A stretch of DNA of 64,000 nucleotides from Mesostigma viride. Its lineage: Eukaryota > Streptophyta > Mesostigmatophyceae > Mesostigmatales > Mesostigmataceae. Position 1 is the first letter of the stretch, and every line of letters starts with the position of its first letter. Under the pieces are notes generated by a model. It did not search any database. It saw only the letters and a program-made list of their open reading frames with translations, and was not told where the DNA came from. The position numbers and the translations under genes are program-made. This document shows positions 21,555 to 31,045 of this stretch, piece by piece. Where the stretch lies: NCBI GenBank assembly GCA_009746045.1, contig RPFO01000389.1, positions 2,129,638-2,193,637 of the forward strand. The letters are read 5' to 3'.

Positions 21555-24500
21555 CTACTCTGGCCCTCCCCCCTTGGAGGCCATGAGCCCACGAAGCAAA
21601 GGGTATTGCAGCTCAGCCTTCTCCTCCAGCTTGGTGAGAGCATCTGCAGGGTTGTCCACGCCAGCCACATGTTCAATGTTAGCTAAGCAAGACATTTCCT
21701 TGAGCAACAAATAATCAAGGTCCCTGCTCCTGGCCAGCTGCCTGTGCACAAACTGCACCATGCCCATGCTGTCAGTTCTTACCAGTGTGTGCATCTGCAA
21801 CCGACAGGAAGCCACTTGACATAGCTGGTAAAATAGCTCCCTCAAGTAAAGAGCAGTATGAAGCCCTTCACAGATTGCCCTGCACTCAGCAATGTCACTG
21901 CTGGGAGTTACCCTGTTCTGCAACCGACTGTACCAGCAGACCAGAGAGGACTGTTCCTGCACCAGGGATATTAATGCTGCTGCACGGCCCCTGACCTCTG
22001 TGACCTTCCTACTATCCATAGAACTGTCCACATAGAGCATCATGTCAAAAGGCCTGTACAAATCCAAAGGACCCAGCATGAGAGGGGGAGACATGCGAAC
22101 AGCCTCTACCACTCTCTCAGCACCCACCTCAACCAGTTGGGAATCGGTCAACCGACTCAGTACCAACAGGTCAGGAGCACAAATGCTGGCCAGCCATGCC
22201 AACATACCTCGTATTGTTGCACATCTGGCCTGGGTGATGGGCTCCTGCAAGGCATCTATGATCTGCTGAGGATAATCCTTACCACCCTCCAGCTGGATGG
22301 ACCATGTACCCTGCTGATGGACCAAGGTCGCCTGCATTCCACAAAACACCATGGGCTCATTCTCAACCATGTACTGGATCTTACCCAGTTCAAACCGTTT
22401 CTGGATCCTGGCCAGAGTCAACTCTTGCCAAGTGGGATGGCCCAGGAGATGCAGATCATCACCATGCAGGGAGGCAAACGCTGGCAGCCCCTCATAGCTA
22501 CCCTGAAACAGACAAGGATCAACTGGAGAGACTGAGAGACCACAGACAGACCTGAGGTACTTCTCCAAGCTCTTCCTCCAGATGATGGGACTCGATCTAA
22601 GGCCTTCCACGCCTTTGAGAATCCTCAAATACCTCGTCTTCAGCTCTGCCCTCCACACTGCAGGCACCTTAACAAAGAAAGGGGGTATTGTGCGCCAAGT
22701 ATCCTGTGCTTCCTGCTGATCACCCTTAAGAAAAGCCCTCTTGAAATCTACCAACACAGAGCTATAGGGTATCCCCTTCTGCAGAAAAGACAAATAAATG
22801 CACAACAAAATCCTCCATGTATCATGCAGCATCCCTGGTGTGTAAAGCTCCTCATCTGCTAACTGTCCAGTGCCATGGTACTCAGTCACAACTGGTCTAA
22901 CATGTGGCACCTGCACGCCATCTACCTCCTTGAGCTTGAGGACAAACATCAATCTGAGCAGCTGGTGATCCTCAGGGAGGACATCCACAGGCTCTGCACA
23001 GTTGGCAACTATCCACTCATGCCCAGAAGCAACAAAGCCAAGAGTCCATGCCTTAGCCATCTTGGGGCTTTGCATCATCTCCACTAGCTTGCGCCAAGGT
23101 ACAGGACTCGTTCCTGGGATCTGGTACCTCTGCACACCCAACTCACGTGGGTCAAACGTAGTAGGGAGGATCAGCAGGTCCCCAGCAATGGGCTCCTTTG
23201 TATCAGGACCCTCTGCCTCTAGACCCCTCACAGCCCTTACAGCCACACTAAGACCCTGGGAGTAGCGATATCTCTGCAAGGGAAGGCGGCCCTGCCCTTC
23301 TAATGCTAGCTCCTCAGAGGATATCCTCACCCCTGGTAAGCACAAGAAGTTCTGACCTAGAATGGCAGGCCCCTGATACCCTTCAACCACACTGAACGTG
23401 GTGGGCACCCCCAGGATAGGCACACTCACTTCTCCCAAGATCTTCATGGACACATTCCCAGAGAAATCAGACACAGCTAGGCAGCTAGGGGATGACCACT
23501 GCAAGCCTGCAGCATCCTCTACCCTTAGAATGGACACCTGTGAGTTGGTATCCACTTCTAGTGCTGGTGCCCCACATGACCCCCATCCCGTGAGCTTAGA
23601 TACCTTGGGATCACGCTTGCTGTTCTGCAGAGCTCGAATGATGTCCGCCATAAGCAGCCCCCTGGACTGTGGTGCAGCCCTGGCCACCTCTGGCCTTGTG
23701 ACAGACGTCTCAGCAGACTCCTGCTCACCCTCATCCATCCAGGACAGACCATAATCCAAGCATGGTGGGTTAGCATCTGCTGCCTGGCTCTCATCCTGCT
23801 CATCTCCCTCCAAGGGAGGATCAGGGCCGTCTTCAGGCCAGATTGCAGTTGGCCTTCTCTCCTTGACGTGAGCCCAGGATAGCCTGTACACGTGCTTGGG
23901 ATTACTCTCCAAAGCCACCAGACAAGAATGGTTAGCTTCCTCAACATGGGTTACCTGCCCATCTTGCCACTTGCCACGCTTGCCTGGTAATGACGGTTCC
24001 TTCCACATCCTGACCCTCAGTCCCACCTGGGGCCTCAGCATTTTCCAACCCTTGTCCTTACGCCTCAATCTGGAAAACACCCTGTCTGCCTTCTTCAGGC
24101 AGGCTGCCACCACGTCCTGTGATAGCATACCAAACTGCAATGCCAGGGGAGAGACTGCCACACCATCATAGTAATAGGTTACCCTGTGGTTAAGCTGCTC
24201 CTCAATCCCCTTACACCAAGCTGCTTTCTCTAGAGCTGATGCCACAACAGGCACACTCCTAGCTGCTAGCACCACTGTTTTTACTTCACGTATAGATCTC
24301 TCTACAGCTCCCTGCTGCCCATGGCATTCCCTAGGGACCACTACCAACTTACAAGGAAGCTGGTCAGCCAGCTTGATCAAGCAGTCAAACTGCAAGTCAG
24401 CTTGCACCTTGGTGTACACCCCAAAGCCTGGCAACAAAGACTGGAGACCCATCAACAGCTGATGCTCCTGCATTCCAGGAAGAATGGTCAGCAACCTATA

Positions 24501-25142
24501 TCTGCTAAACCTATCCACCCCCACCAACAGATACATGCCCCTGATGTGTTGGATGTCCACCTGGATATCCCCCCGCTCTCTAGCAGGTTCTCTGGCATGG
24601 GACTGTGGGAGGCGAACAGCATTCTCCTGACAGACACAATTCTGAGCAGCTGCACTGCAGGCCTCTAGCAAAGGCTCCTTGCCAATCTTCCAAGCAAACA
24701 TCTCTGCCTGCTTAGAGTGACCAAAGATATGGTGTAGAGTGTTTCCAGCCTGAGCATAGCTCAACCCCCTGTCAGCCTGGCTGCACAGAGAGGAACGTGA
24801 CAAAGACTGTGTGCTTGGGATAGCACGACCCACCTGCTGTTCTCTTGCTCCAGGGACCTCCTCCAAGGTAGCTCGGCTCCCAGAGCCAGCCCCGGTTCCC
24901 ACAGAAGCTGCAGGTCCTTCCAGTCTGGCGGCTTGACTCCCAGAGTCAACCCCAACAACTGGAGACCCTGCACCTGCCACAGGCACAGGGAATTCCACTG
25001 CTGCAGCAGCGTTATTGCAATCATTGAGTGGAAGCACCTCATCATTCCCAACCCCTTGCTGCTGCACAAGAGGGACACCCCCATTACTATGTACAACTGT
25101 TCGTCCCACTAGGGGTGATTGACTATTTACAGGGGACAACAT
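21555..25142 (-). CDS. Pol polyprotein of element A (integrase, protease-like, RT, RNase H)
   Basis: Intact frame of 1195 residues from ATG 25142. A low-complexity N-terminus (1-130) is followed by an integrase HHCC finger (about 137-171: H-x4-H, then C-x-C) and a DDE core with D196 (QVDIQH), D249 (QADLQF) and E281 (GAVERSI). A retropepsin-like domain follows at about 527-600, with DTNS at 531-534 and AILGQNFL. RT has D799 (VDFKRAF) and HGDDL (D895/D896). Copia RNase H has D1039 (LYVDSS), E1086, D1124 (TDSMGM) and D1167. Canonical Copia places protease before integrase; here it lies between integrase and RT. Pol is in the gag frame, only TGA-CTT-GAG away, so UGA readthrough or reinitiation probably makes it. 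Confidence 0.9.
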   Translation of the reverse strand: MLSPVNSQSPLVGRTVVHSNGGVPLVQQQGVGNDEVLPLNDCNNAAAAVEFPVPVAGAGSPVVGVDSGSQAARLEGPAASVGTGAGSGSRATLEEVPGAREQQVGRAIPSTQSLSRSSLCSQADRGLSYAQAGNTLHHIFGHSKQAEMFAWKIGKEPLLEACSAAAQNCVCQENAVRLPQSHAREPARERGDIQVDIQHIRGMYLLVGVDRFSRYRLLTILPGMQEHQLLMGLQSLLPGFGVYTKVQADLQFDCLIKLADQLPCKLVVVPRECHGQQGAVERSIREVKTVVLAARSVPVVASALEKAAWCKGIEEQLNHRVTYYYDGVAVSPLALQFGMLSQDVVAACLKKADRVFSRLRRKDKGWKMLRPQVGLRVRMWKEPSLPGKRGKWQDGQVTHVEEANHSCLVALESNPKHVYRLSWAHVKERRPTAIWPEDGPDPPLEGDEQDESQAADANPPCLDYGLSWMDEGEQESAETSVTRPEVARAAPQSRGLLMADIIRALQNSKRDPKVSKLTGWGSCGAPALEVDTNSQVSILRVEDAAGLQWSSPSCLAVSDFSGNVSMKILGEVSVPILGVPTTFSVVEGYQGPAILGQNFLCLPGVRISSEELALEGQGRLPLQRYRYSQGLSVAVRAVRGLEAEGPDTKEPIAGDLLILPTTFDPRELGVQRYQIPGTSPVPWRKLVEMMQSPKMAKAWTLGFVASGHEWIVANCAEPVDVLPEDHQLLRLMFVLKLKEVDGVQVPHVRPVVTEYHGTGQLADEELYTPGMLHDTWRILLCIYLSFLQKGIPYSSVLVDFKRAFLKGDQQEAQDTWRTIPPFFVKVPAVWRAELKTRYLRILKGVEGLRSSPIIWRKSLEKYLRSVCGLSVSPVDPCLFQGSYEGLPAFASLHGDDLHLLGHPTWQELTLARIQKRFELGKIQYMVENEPMVFCGMQATLVHQQGTWSIQLEGGKDYPQQIIDALQEPITQARCATIRGMLAWLASICAPDLLVLSRLTDSQLVEVGAERVVEAVRMSPPLMLGPLDLYRPFDMMLYVDSSMDSRKVTEVRGRAAALISLVQEQSSLVCWYSRLQNRVTPSSDIAECRAICEGLHTALYLRELFYQLCQVASCRLQMHTLVRTDSMGMVQFVHRQLARSRDLDYLLLKEMSCLANIEHVAGVDNPADALTKLEEKAELQYPLLRGLMASKGGGPE

Positions 25143-25148
25143 CTCAAG

Positions 25149-26496
25149 TCATGGCTTACCCACCTGGCCAGAGCCTGCTCCAGCAGACTTGGCCTGGTCT
25201 GGGCAGTCACGTCGCCAATGACCCGTCCTGCCACATCCAAAGCACTTGTCATCCTTCCCAGCAGCAGCCTTCTTCAGGCCACCCTGGTTCTGGCTGCTCT
25301 GACTGGCCTGGGTGCCCTGGCCCTGGCTCTTGCCTTGCCCTTGGCCACCCTTGTTCTGCTGACCACCCTGGTGACCACCAGCCTGCTGCTGACCCTTGCC
25401 TTTGGATCCCTGCTGCTGGCCCTTGCCACCCTGGTTACCATTCTGCCTGCGCCTGTTAGCCCTCTGACGCCTACTAGGTCTGGTTTCTCCCTGAGCACCC
25501 TGCCCAGGGGCGTCACCATGGACCTGATGAGCGGAGGCTGAAGGGGCACCAGTCACCTGGATTGCCTTGCAAGCAGCATTGTCAGATGGACGGATATTGA
25601 AAATAACCTTTTGCAAGGCTGGCCACGTCCCATCTGTCTGATCAGCAAACATCCTAGCTGCATTTCTCCCATCCACACTCAGCCCCATGCGATCCAGGAA
25701 GTAATCTGCCACTGCTCTATCAGTCAGATTGAAGCCATGCTTGGCCCCCTTCTCCCTGATGCGTGTGAGCCGCTGCAGCTCCTCAGCTATTGTGCCCTTG
25801 ATCTCAAAGGTATCATAGCTGAGCTTATAGTGATTAGTGAGGTTGAGTACCTTATCAGAAAACTCCTGACGTAGGCCCTCTAGGAACTGAGACCAAGTCA
25901 GCTTGTCCTTGACAGCCTGCCTAGCCTTGTCCCTCACCCGCTCACTTGAATCCCTATTAGTCGTGGATGTGTGGAATACCTGCACAAGGTTGACAGTGGG
26001 ATCTACAGAGCATGAAACTAGCTCCATATCCTCCAACCACTTGTCTAGCTCTTCCTGTCCCACAGGAGGCTTGAGAGGCTTCTGGCCATTCATCACAGCC
26101 ACAGCACTCATATGAGGTCTAGTCCCAGGCAAAGCACGAGGGTCACTGCCAATGACAGCAGCTCCTACTGGTGCTAATGGCGCAGGAACATGAGCTGCAG
26201 GAACACCAGACGGAGGCACACATGGTCTCTTACCAGGTGCTTGCCGTTCAGCATCATTCTGGCCCTCCCCCGTCAGCACCACGCCGTCGGTTGGCCACCC
26301 TGCACGCTCCTCCCCTTGTGCCACCTCTTTCCTCTTCCGGTTGGACGCCCTCCTGCCATTGACGCCCTCTGCCGTTGGGATTGCCTGTCCCTCTGGCACG
26401 ACGTTGGCGGGGCTCCCGTGTCTGCCCTTGCCTCACCCCCGCCATCCCCCGCTCCCGCCCCGCTCCCGCTGCCGCCCCGCGCGTGTTACGAAGCAT
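25149..26496 (-). CDS. Gag of element A with CCHC knuckle; N-terminus frameshifted
   Basis: By comparison with copies B, C and D, gag begins at ATG 26496 (MLRNTRG). In A an indel in the GC-rich leader near 26450 shifts the frame; the long frame is open from about 26399 (a GTG) to TGA 25149-25151. It holds a capsid-like region (MNGQKPLKPP...GLSVDGRNAARMF), a Gln/Gly-rich basic stretch, and a zinc knuckle CFGCGRTGHWRRDC near the C-terminus, which would bind genomic RNA. The stop is UGA followed by CU and is in frame with pol. Confidence 0.82.
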
Positions 26497-26558
26497 TATA
26501 GAATACCACAGAAAACACACGCAGATATGGCCGCTGGAACCCACTCAGGCTCACGCAC

Positions 26559-27686
26559 TTACTCCAGACGAGGCCGCCTCCTGGCTTGCACTCGCCTGCC
26601 CCTCCTCACGGTCTGGACGCTGCTCAACACCCTCAGCAACCGTGTGGCTGCTGCTGCCTCTGCGACAATCTGGAGGTCTGGGTTAAACTCTCCCAGCACG
26701 CAGGTCACAGGTCGCCCGTCTTCCTTGCGTTCGACTGGATGTTGTGTCTCGCCTGGGTTGCGATGCCAAGCAAGATTGCGCAACCACCGCTTACCGCCGC
26801 CGACCAGCTCGTTCTGCTCGCCTCGGCCGTAACGGTCGTACTCGTGAGTCGCCTCACGAGGTATATGCAGATCAGCTCTCTGCCTTGCCTCGTAGGTCTC
26901 GGTAGTGCCGTCGCCCTCGTTTATCTGCTGGGCTGAGCGCTTGACGGAGCCCTCTGGCTTGTCAGTCCACTCAAAATGGACGTCTTCAGGCGTCTTCTCG
27001 ACCCCTGTGACAATTTCCACCTCCGGGCCCCACGCAGTGGTGGTTTCCGGCCTCGGTGTATCAAGCCTTGAGTAGACCCCGAAAGGCTGCGTGGTAATAT
27101 AGAACCTGTCTGCGTACCCTCTCGACTCTTGCAAAAGGACAGCAACAAGATTCTCAATGGTTTGGGCAAATACCTCCGCCGTGCTCCAAGGATTTACCGT
27201 CTCCCGAGCACGCGCGTTCCGGATGATGTCGGCGTCTGGTACCCCCTCTCCTAGCACTGCTGTCGCCACCCAGTGGTTGAACAGTCTGGTGCTGCCGAGC
27301 GCTGTTGCCACGATCTGGCTAAGCGCCTCCCTGGCAAGGTCGAGACCGGCAAGCGTGATATGGGCGCCCTGATAAGCGACCTCCACACGATTAGCAGTTT
27401 CAGCTAGCGCGTCCCGAATGCGCACCAACTCTTCCACCGCCACTCGCCCCGTCTCACCTGGAGAAATCACGACGCGAGCCCGTTGTATAATCGGGTCCGC
27501 CGCCGCTGGCCTGTTGCCTCCCCCACTCACCGCCACCCACCCCTCTTCTGCCAAGTGCCTCGCTACGTAGGCCGCTTGCACGAATGTTGGAGCGTTTGCT
27601 TGGTTACGGTAGGGGAAAAACGCTTGCGCGTCTCTCTGCTCGTTCGCCTCACCAGCACCGTGGCTGCTTGACGATGAACCAGACAT
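26559..27686 (-). CDS. ORF0 of element A (375 aa, unknown function)
   Basis: ATG 27686 (MSGSSSSSHG) is the first after the 5' LTR, 23 nt inside the element. I recognise no family. A Ser-rich start is followed by predicted helical blocks (TFVQAAYVARHLAEEGWVAV; DLAREALSQIVATALG; LFNHWVATAVLG) and a basic C-terminus (RRGRRVQARRR). Element D encodes a clearly related protein despite diverged DNA, so it has been kept by selection. Its place before gag, outside the gag/pol frame, implies separate initiation, splicing or reinitiation. A structural or RNA-binding role is possible but unproven. Confidence 0.75.
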   Translation of the reverse strand: MSGSSSSSHGAGEANEQRDAQAFFPYRNQANAPTFVQAAYVARHLAEEGWVAVSGGGNRPAAADPIIQRARVVISPGETGRVAVEELVRIRDALAETANRVEVAYQGAHITLAGLDLAREALSQIVATALGSTRLFNHWVATAVLGEGVPDADIIRNARARETVNPWSTAEVFAQTIENLVAVLLQESRGYADRFYITTQPFGVYSRLDTPRPETTTAWGPEVEIVTGVEKTPEDVHFEWTDKPEGSVKRSAQQINEGDGTTETYEARQRADLHIPREATHEYDRYGRGEQNELVGGGKRWLRNLAWHRNPGETQHPVERKEDGRPVTCVLGEFNPDLQIVAEAAAATRLLRVLSSVQTVRRGRRVQARRRPRLE

Positions 27687-27709
27687 GAAAGCGTGGAAGC
27701 AATAGTACG

Positions 27710-28363
27710 ATTTGCGCAGCAACTCGTCAGCAGAGCTTGTGAGCTCCTGGTCCTTGCCGGCTGGAATGACCCTAGGCTGCTGGCTAGCAACCTTTATCCT
27801 CACACCAGGCCTACGACCCTCGATAGGCTCGCCACTCGTCGTGACGACCAAGGTTCGTGTGTGAAGACGCTCGTTGCCTCGTTGAGCCTCGAGCTATATG
27901 CAACCTCGTTCCATCCTTGTTCCTCGGTCATGAGCAACGCTGGGCAACGCTACATTGCCAGAGCCTCGTATCGCTGCCTTGCATCCTCGTTGCAGGCAGC
28001 ATACAGGAATCTCTGGCTATCCTGTGTCTAGGACAGCACAGGACCTGCCACAGTCCTGCAAGGACTTACATCCTTGCAGACCTGCTGGCTGGTTACTGGC
28101 TTCTACTAGCCACAGTACCGTTGAGCCCTCAGTACACTGTGTCCCAGTCACGTGAGAGTCCAGGCTAAGCCTGTGCAGGCACGGCCTGCCACGTGTCCTG
28201 TCCACTATGCCCTGAGTGTGCCCCGCCCTCGCCCCCCGGTCGGCAGTACTTCGGGACTTGATAACTTTCTAGTCCCTTGTCTGTTCTAGGCGGTTGACAC
28301 GGCGTTGGAAAGGTCTCCTCAACCTGCATCCATCTAGCACATTGGTGCCCCAATATGCTAACT
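27710..28363 (-). repeat. 5' LTR of element A
   Basis: 654 bp, reading 5' to 3' on the minus strand from AGTTAGCATATTGG to CTGCGCAAAT. The first 28 nt form an inverted repeat (TAGCATATTGG / CCAATGTGCTA). The internal region starts with cgtactattgct, probably the primer-binding site. The outer edge is fixed by CTACC at 28364. Confidence 0.9.
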
Positions 28364-28368
28364 CTACC
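28364..28368. repeat. Target-site duplication CTACC, right of element A
   Basis: Pairs with 19819-19823. Confidence 0.88.
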
Positions 28369-29516
28369 TCTGGTGCCGTACCCCCAAGACGTTCTTTCCT
28401 GGCTTTTTGGCCCTTCTGGTCACCCTTTTGCCCTACCCTTGCGCCCACCTTCTTGGGATTATCCTGTCATGGTGAGAATGTGGGTCTTCTGCCTCCTCTA
28501 TTGAAACCCCTCTTACCTTGGAATTTGGTTCCTTGTCAATCACAGTGACCAAGAAGGAGGGAGCTAAATCATTCTTTCCTTTTTCTTGCTTAAGTGGTTG
28601 CCACTTTCTTTTGTTTTCTTAATTGGTCATGTATCCTTGATCTGATTTTACTTTTAGCCTTGGTCAGATTTTTATTTTATCCTATAACAGATTTTTATCT
28701 TATCCTTGTTCAGATTTTTAACCTTTCCTCGTCCAGTGTATTTCCTTCATTTGCACATCAAACATGTCCTCTCAAACGTCTCTTGGTGGGGGTATGTCTC
28801 CCATTAACCAACGTTCCTGGTGTTAATTCTGGTACTCCTCAATAGTTGGCTATGGGTAACAGACGTGATTCCTTGGACACTGTCCATCACTTGACTCCTC
28901 CGTCTCAGAGTGTACGTTCTGACAGTACCCCCTCTACTCCGTCCTTTCACCCTTCACCTATTATTCCTCCTCCTACGTTTGAGGCGCGTACTAGGGCTAC
29001 TGCCCCATCCTCTGCTATTCCTCCTGTTAATTCTGGGAATCCCTCTGTGTCTATCCCCTCTCAGGCTCCTCAGGTGTCAGCCCCTCGTAGTCTCGTATAG
29101 TGTACGTAGTCTCGCTCCTGTGGGCCCTACTGGGTATCCTACTGCCGTTCCTACACATCCTCCTGTTTCCTGGGCATAACCTGATGCGGCCTACGAGGCA
29201 GCCCAAATCCCCTCACGTGCAGCAAATTTAGAAGTTAATCAGGATTTTAGCACTATGCTATTGGATGATAGAACTATGTTCATTTGGCATATTCTTCGCA
29301 TAGGGAAGGTTATCAACGTGTCTACCATTCATTATGGTTATCAGCCAGAGGGCGTGGTTCAGGCTAAGCCCCTACCTACAACCTACCCTATCTATGCCCC
29401 AACCTTGGTTTCTTCCACGCTTTGTGTCAGTAGAAGTGGTCCTATGGCTATATAGCTACGATCCCTCGCACCTTCCCGAGCTTAACCATCCCTACCTATA
29501 TTCGTTATATACCCAG
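28369..29516 (+). pseudogene. Decayed Pro/Thr-rich ORF region, right part
   Basis: Continuation of the locus interrupted by element A. It includes repeated cttggtcagattttta-like T-rich pieces (28650-28730), a broken gag-like start at 28764 (MSSQTSLGG) and Pro/Ser/Thr-rich frames to about 29180, then unassigned sequence up to the truncated 3' end of element C. No domain is recognisable. Confidence 0.4.
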
Positions 29517-30368
29517 GCCAGAGACTCCACCCTGACCCCTGTCCAGCAGAGTGTGTCTGAACTCTGAAGGACCTGCTGTCAGCCAACACTTGGCTGCCCA
29601 GCCCACTGGGATGCCTCCCACCTAGAGCAAGGCTGTTTGGTCTACTATGGCTCTTCCCCCTTGGAAGCCATGAGCCCACGAAGCAAAGGGTATTGCAGCT
29701 CAGCCTTCTCCTCCAGCTTGGTGAGAGCATCTGCAGGGTTGTCCACGCCAGCCACGTGTTCAATGTTAGCTAAGCAAGACATTTCCTTGAGCAACAAATA
29801 ATCAAGGTCCCTGCTCCTGGCCAGCTGCCTGTGCACAAACTGCACCATGCCCATGCTGTCAGTTCTTACCAGTGTGTACATCTGCAATCGACAGGAAGCC
29901 ACTTGACATAGCTGGTAAAATAGCTCCCTCAAGTAAAGAGCAGTATGAAGCCCTTCACAGATTGCCCTGCACTCAGCAATGTCACTGCTGGGAGTTACCC
30001 TGTTTTGCAACCGACTGTACCAGCAGACCAGAGAGGACTGTTCCTGCACCAGGGATATATATTAATGCTGCTGCCCGGCCCCTGACCTCTGTGACCTTCC
30101 TACTATCCATAGAACTGCCCACATAGAGCACCATGTCAAAAGGCCTGTACAAATCCAAAGGACCCAGCATGAGAGGGGGAGACATGCGAACAGCCTCTAC
30201 CACACTCTCAGCACTCACCTCAACCAGTTGGGAATTGGTCAACCGACTCAGTACCAACAGGTCAGGAGCACAAATGCTGGCCAGCCTTGCCAACATACCC
30301 CGTATTGTTGCACTTCTGGCCTGGGTGATGGGCTCCTGCAAAGCATCTATGATCTGCTGGGGATAATC
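29517..30368 (-). pseudogene. Element C pol, RNase H end
   Basis: Encodes the RNase H part (LYVGSSMDS, SSDIAECRAI, TDSMGM, NPADALTK) almost as in element A, but the first catalytic aspartate of LYVD is replaced (LYVGSS) and the frame is broken by small insertions near 30057 (atatat). The TAATC at 30364-30368 is the left target duplication of B. Confidence 0.82.
30364..30368. repeat. Target-site duplication TAATC, left of element B
   Basis: TAATC occurs once at this place in intact pol (compare 22270-22278, ggataatcctta). Here it lies on both sides of element B (also 38752-38756), proving insertion into element C pol. Confidence 0.92.
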
Positions 30369-31022
30369 AGTTAGCATATTGGGGCACCAATGTGCTAGAT
30401 GGATGCAGGTTGAGGAGACCTTTCCAACGCCGTGTCAACCGCCTAGAACAGACAAGGGACTAGAAAGTTATCAAGTCCCGAAGTACTGCCGACCGGGGGG
30501 CGAGGGCGGGGCACACTCAGGGCATAGTGGACAGGACACGTGGCAGGCCGTGCCTGCACAGGCTTAGCCTGGACTCTCACGTGACTGGGACACAGTGTAC
30601 TGAGGGCTCAACGGTACTGTGGCTAGTAGAAGCCAGTAACCAGCCAGCAGGTCTGCAAGGATGTAAGTCCTTGCAGGACTGTGGCAGGTCCTGTGCTGTC
30701 CTAGACACAGGATAGCCAGAGATTCCTGTATGCTGCCTGCAACGAGGATGCAAGGCAGCGATACGAGGCTCTGGCAATGTAGCGTTGCCCAGCGTTGCTC
30801 ATGACCGAGGAACAAGGATGGAACGAGGTTGCATATAGCTCGAGGCTCAACGAGGCAACGAGCGTCTTCACACACGAACCTTGGTCGTCACGACGAGTGG
30901 CGAGCCTATCGAGGGTCGTAGGCCTGGTGTGAGGATAAAGGTTGCTAGCCAGCAGCCTAGGGTCATTCCAGCCGGCAAGGACCAGGAGCTCACAAGCTCT
31001 GCTGACGAGTTGCTGCGCAAAT
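30369..31022 (+). repeat. 5' LTR of element B
   Basis: AGTTAGCATATTGG ... CTGCGCAAAT, 654 bp, followed by cgtactattgct (probable primer-binding site). The outer end is defined by TAATC. A gcatatag near 30831 could serve as a TATA-like box; this is a guess. Confidence 0.9.
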
Positions 31023-31045
31023 CGTACTATTGCTTCCACGCTTTC

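Larger units (their letters stand above)
19824..28363 (-). mobile_element. Copia-like LTR retrotransposon A (family 1)
   Basis: Complete element on the minus strand: 5' LTR 27710-28363, ORF0, gag, pol, 3' UTR with purine-rich tract, 3' LTR 19824-20619, flanked by CTACC. Copia assignment rests on integrase preceding RT and on Copia-type RT/RNase H motifs. Unusual points are ORF0, gag-UGA-pol in one frame, protease after integrase, and LTRs that begin AGTTAGC and end GCAAAT. Pol is intact; the gag N-terminus is frameshifted, so autonomy is uncertain. Confidence 0.9.

Noticed and set aside
21422..21676. Frames on the opposite strand of pol, such as 84 codons ending near 21422
   Set aside because: Shadows of pol; they recur in every copy only because the pol sequence recurs.
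24930..24960. VDSGSQ near pol residue 65 of element A as a retropepsin active site in the canonical place
   Set aside because: The surrounding sequence is low in complexity, no ILG-type second strand follows before integrase, and the aspartate is lost in copy C (VGSGSQ). The DTNS...ILG block after integrase fits far better.
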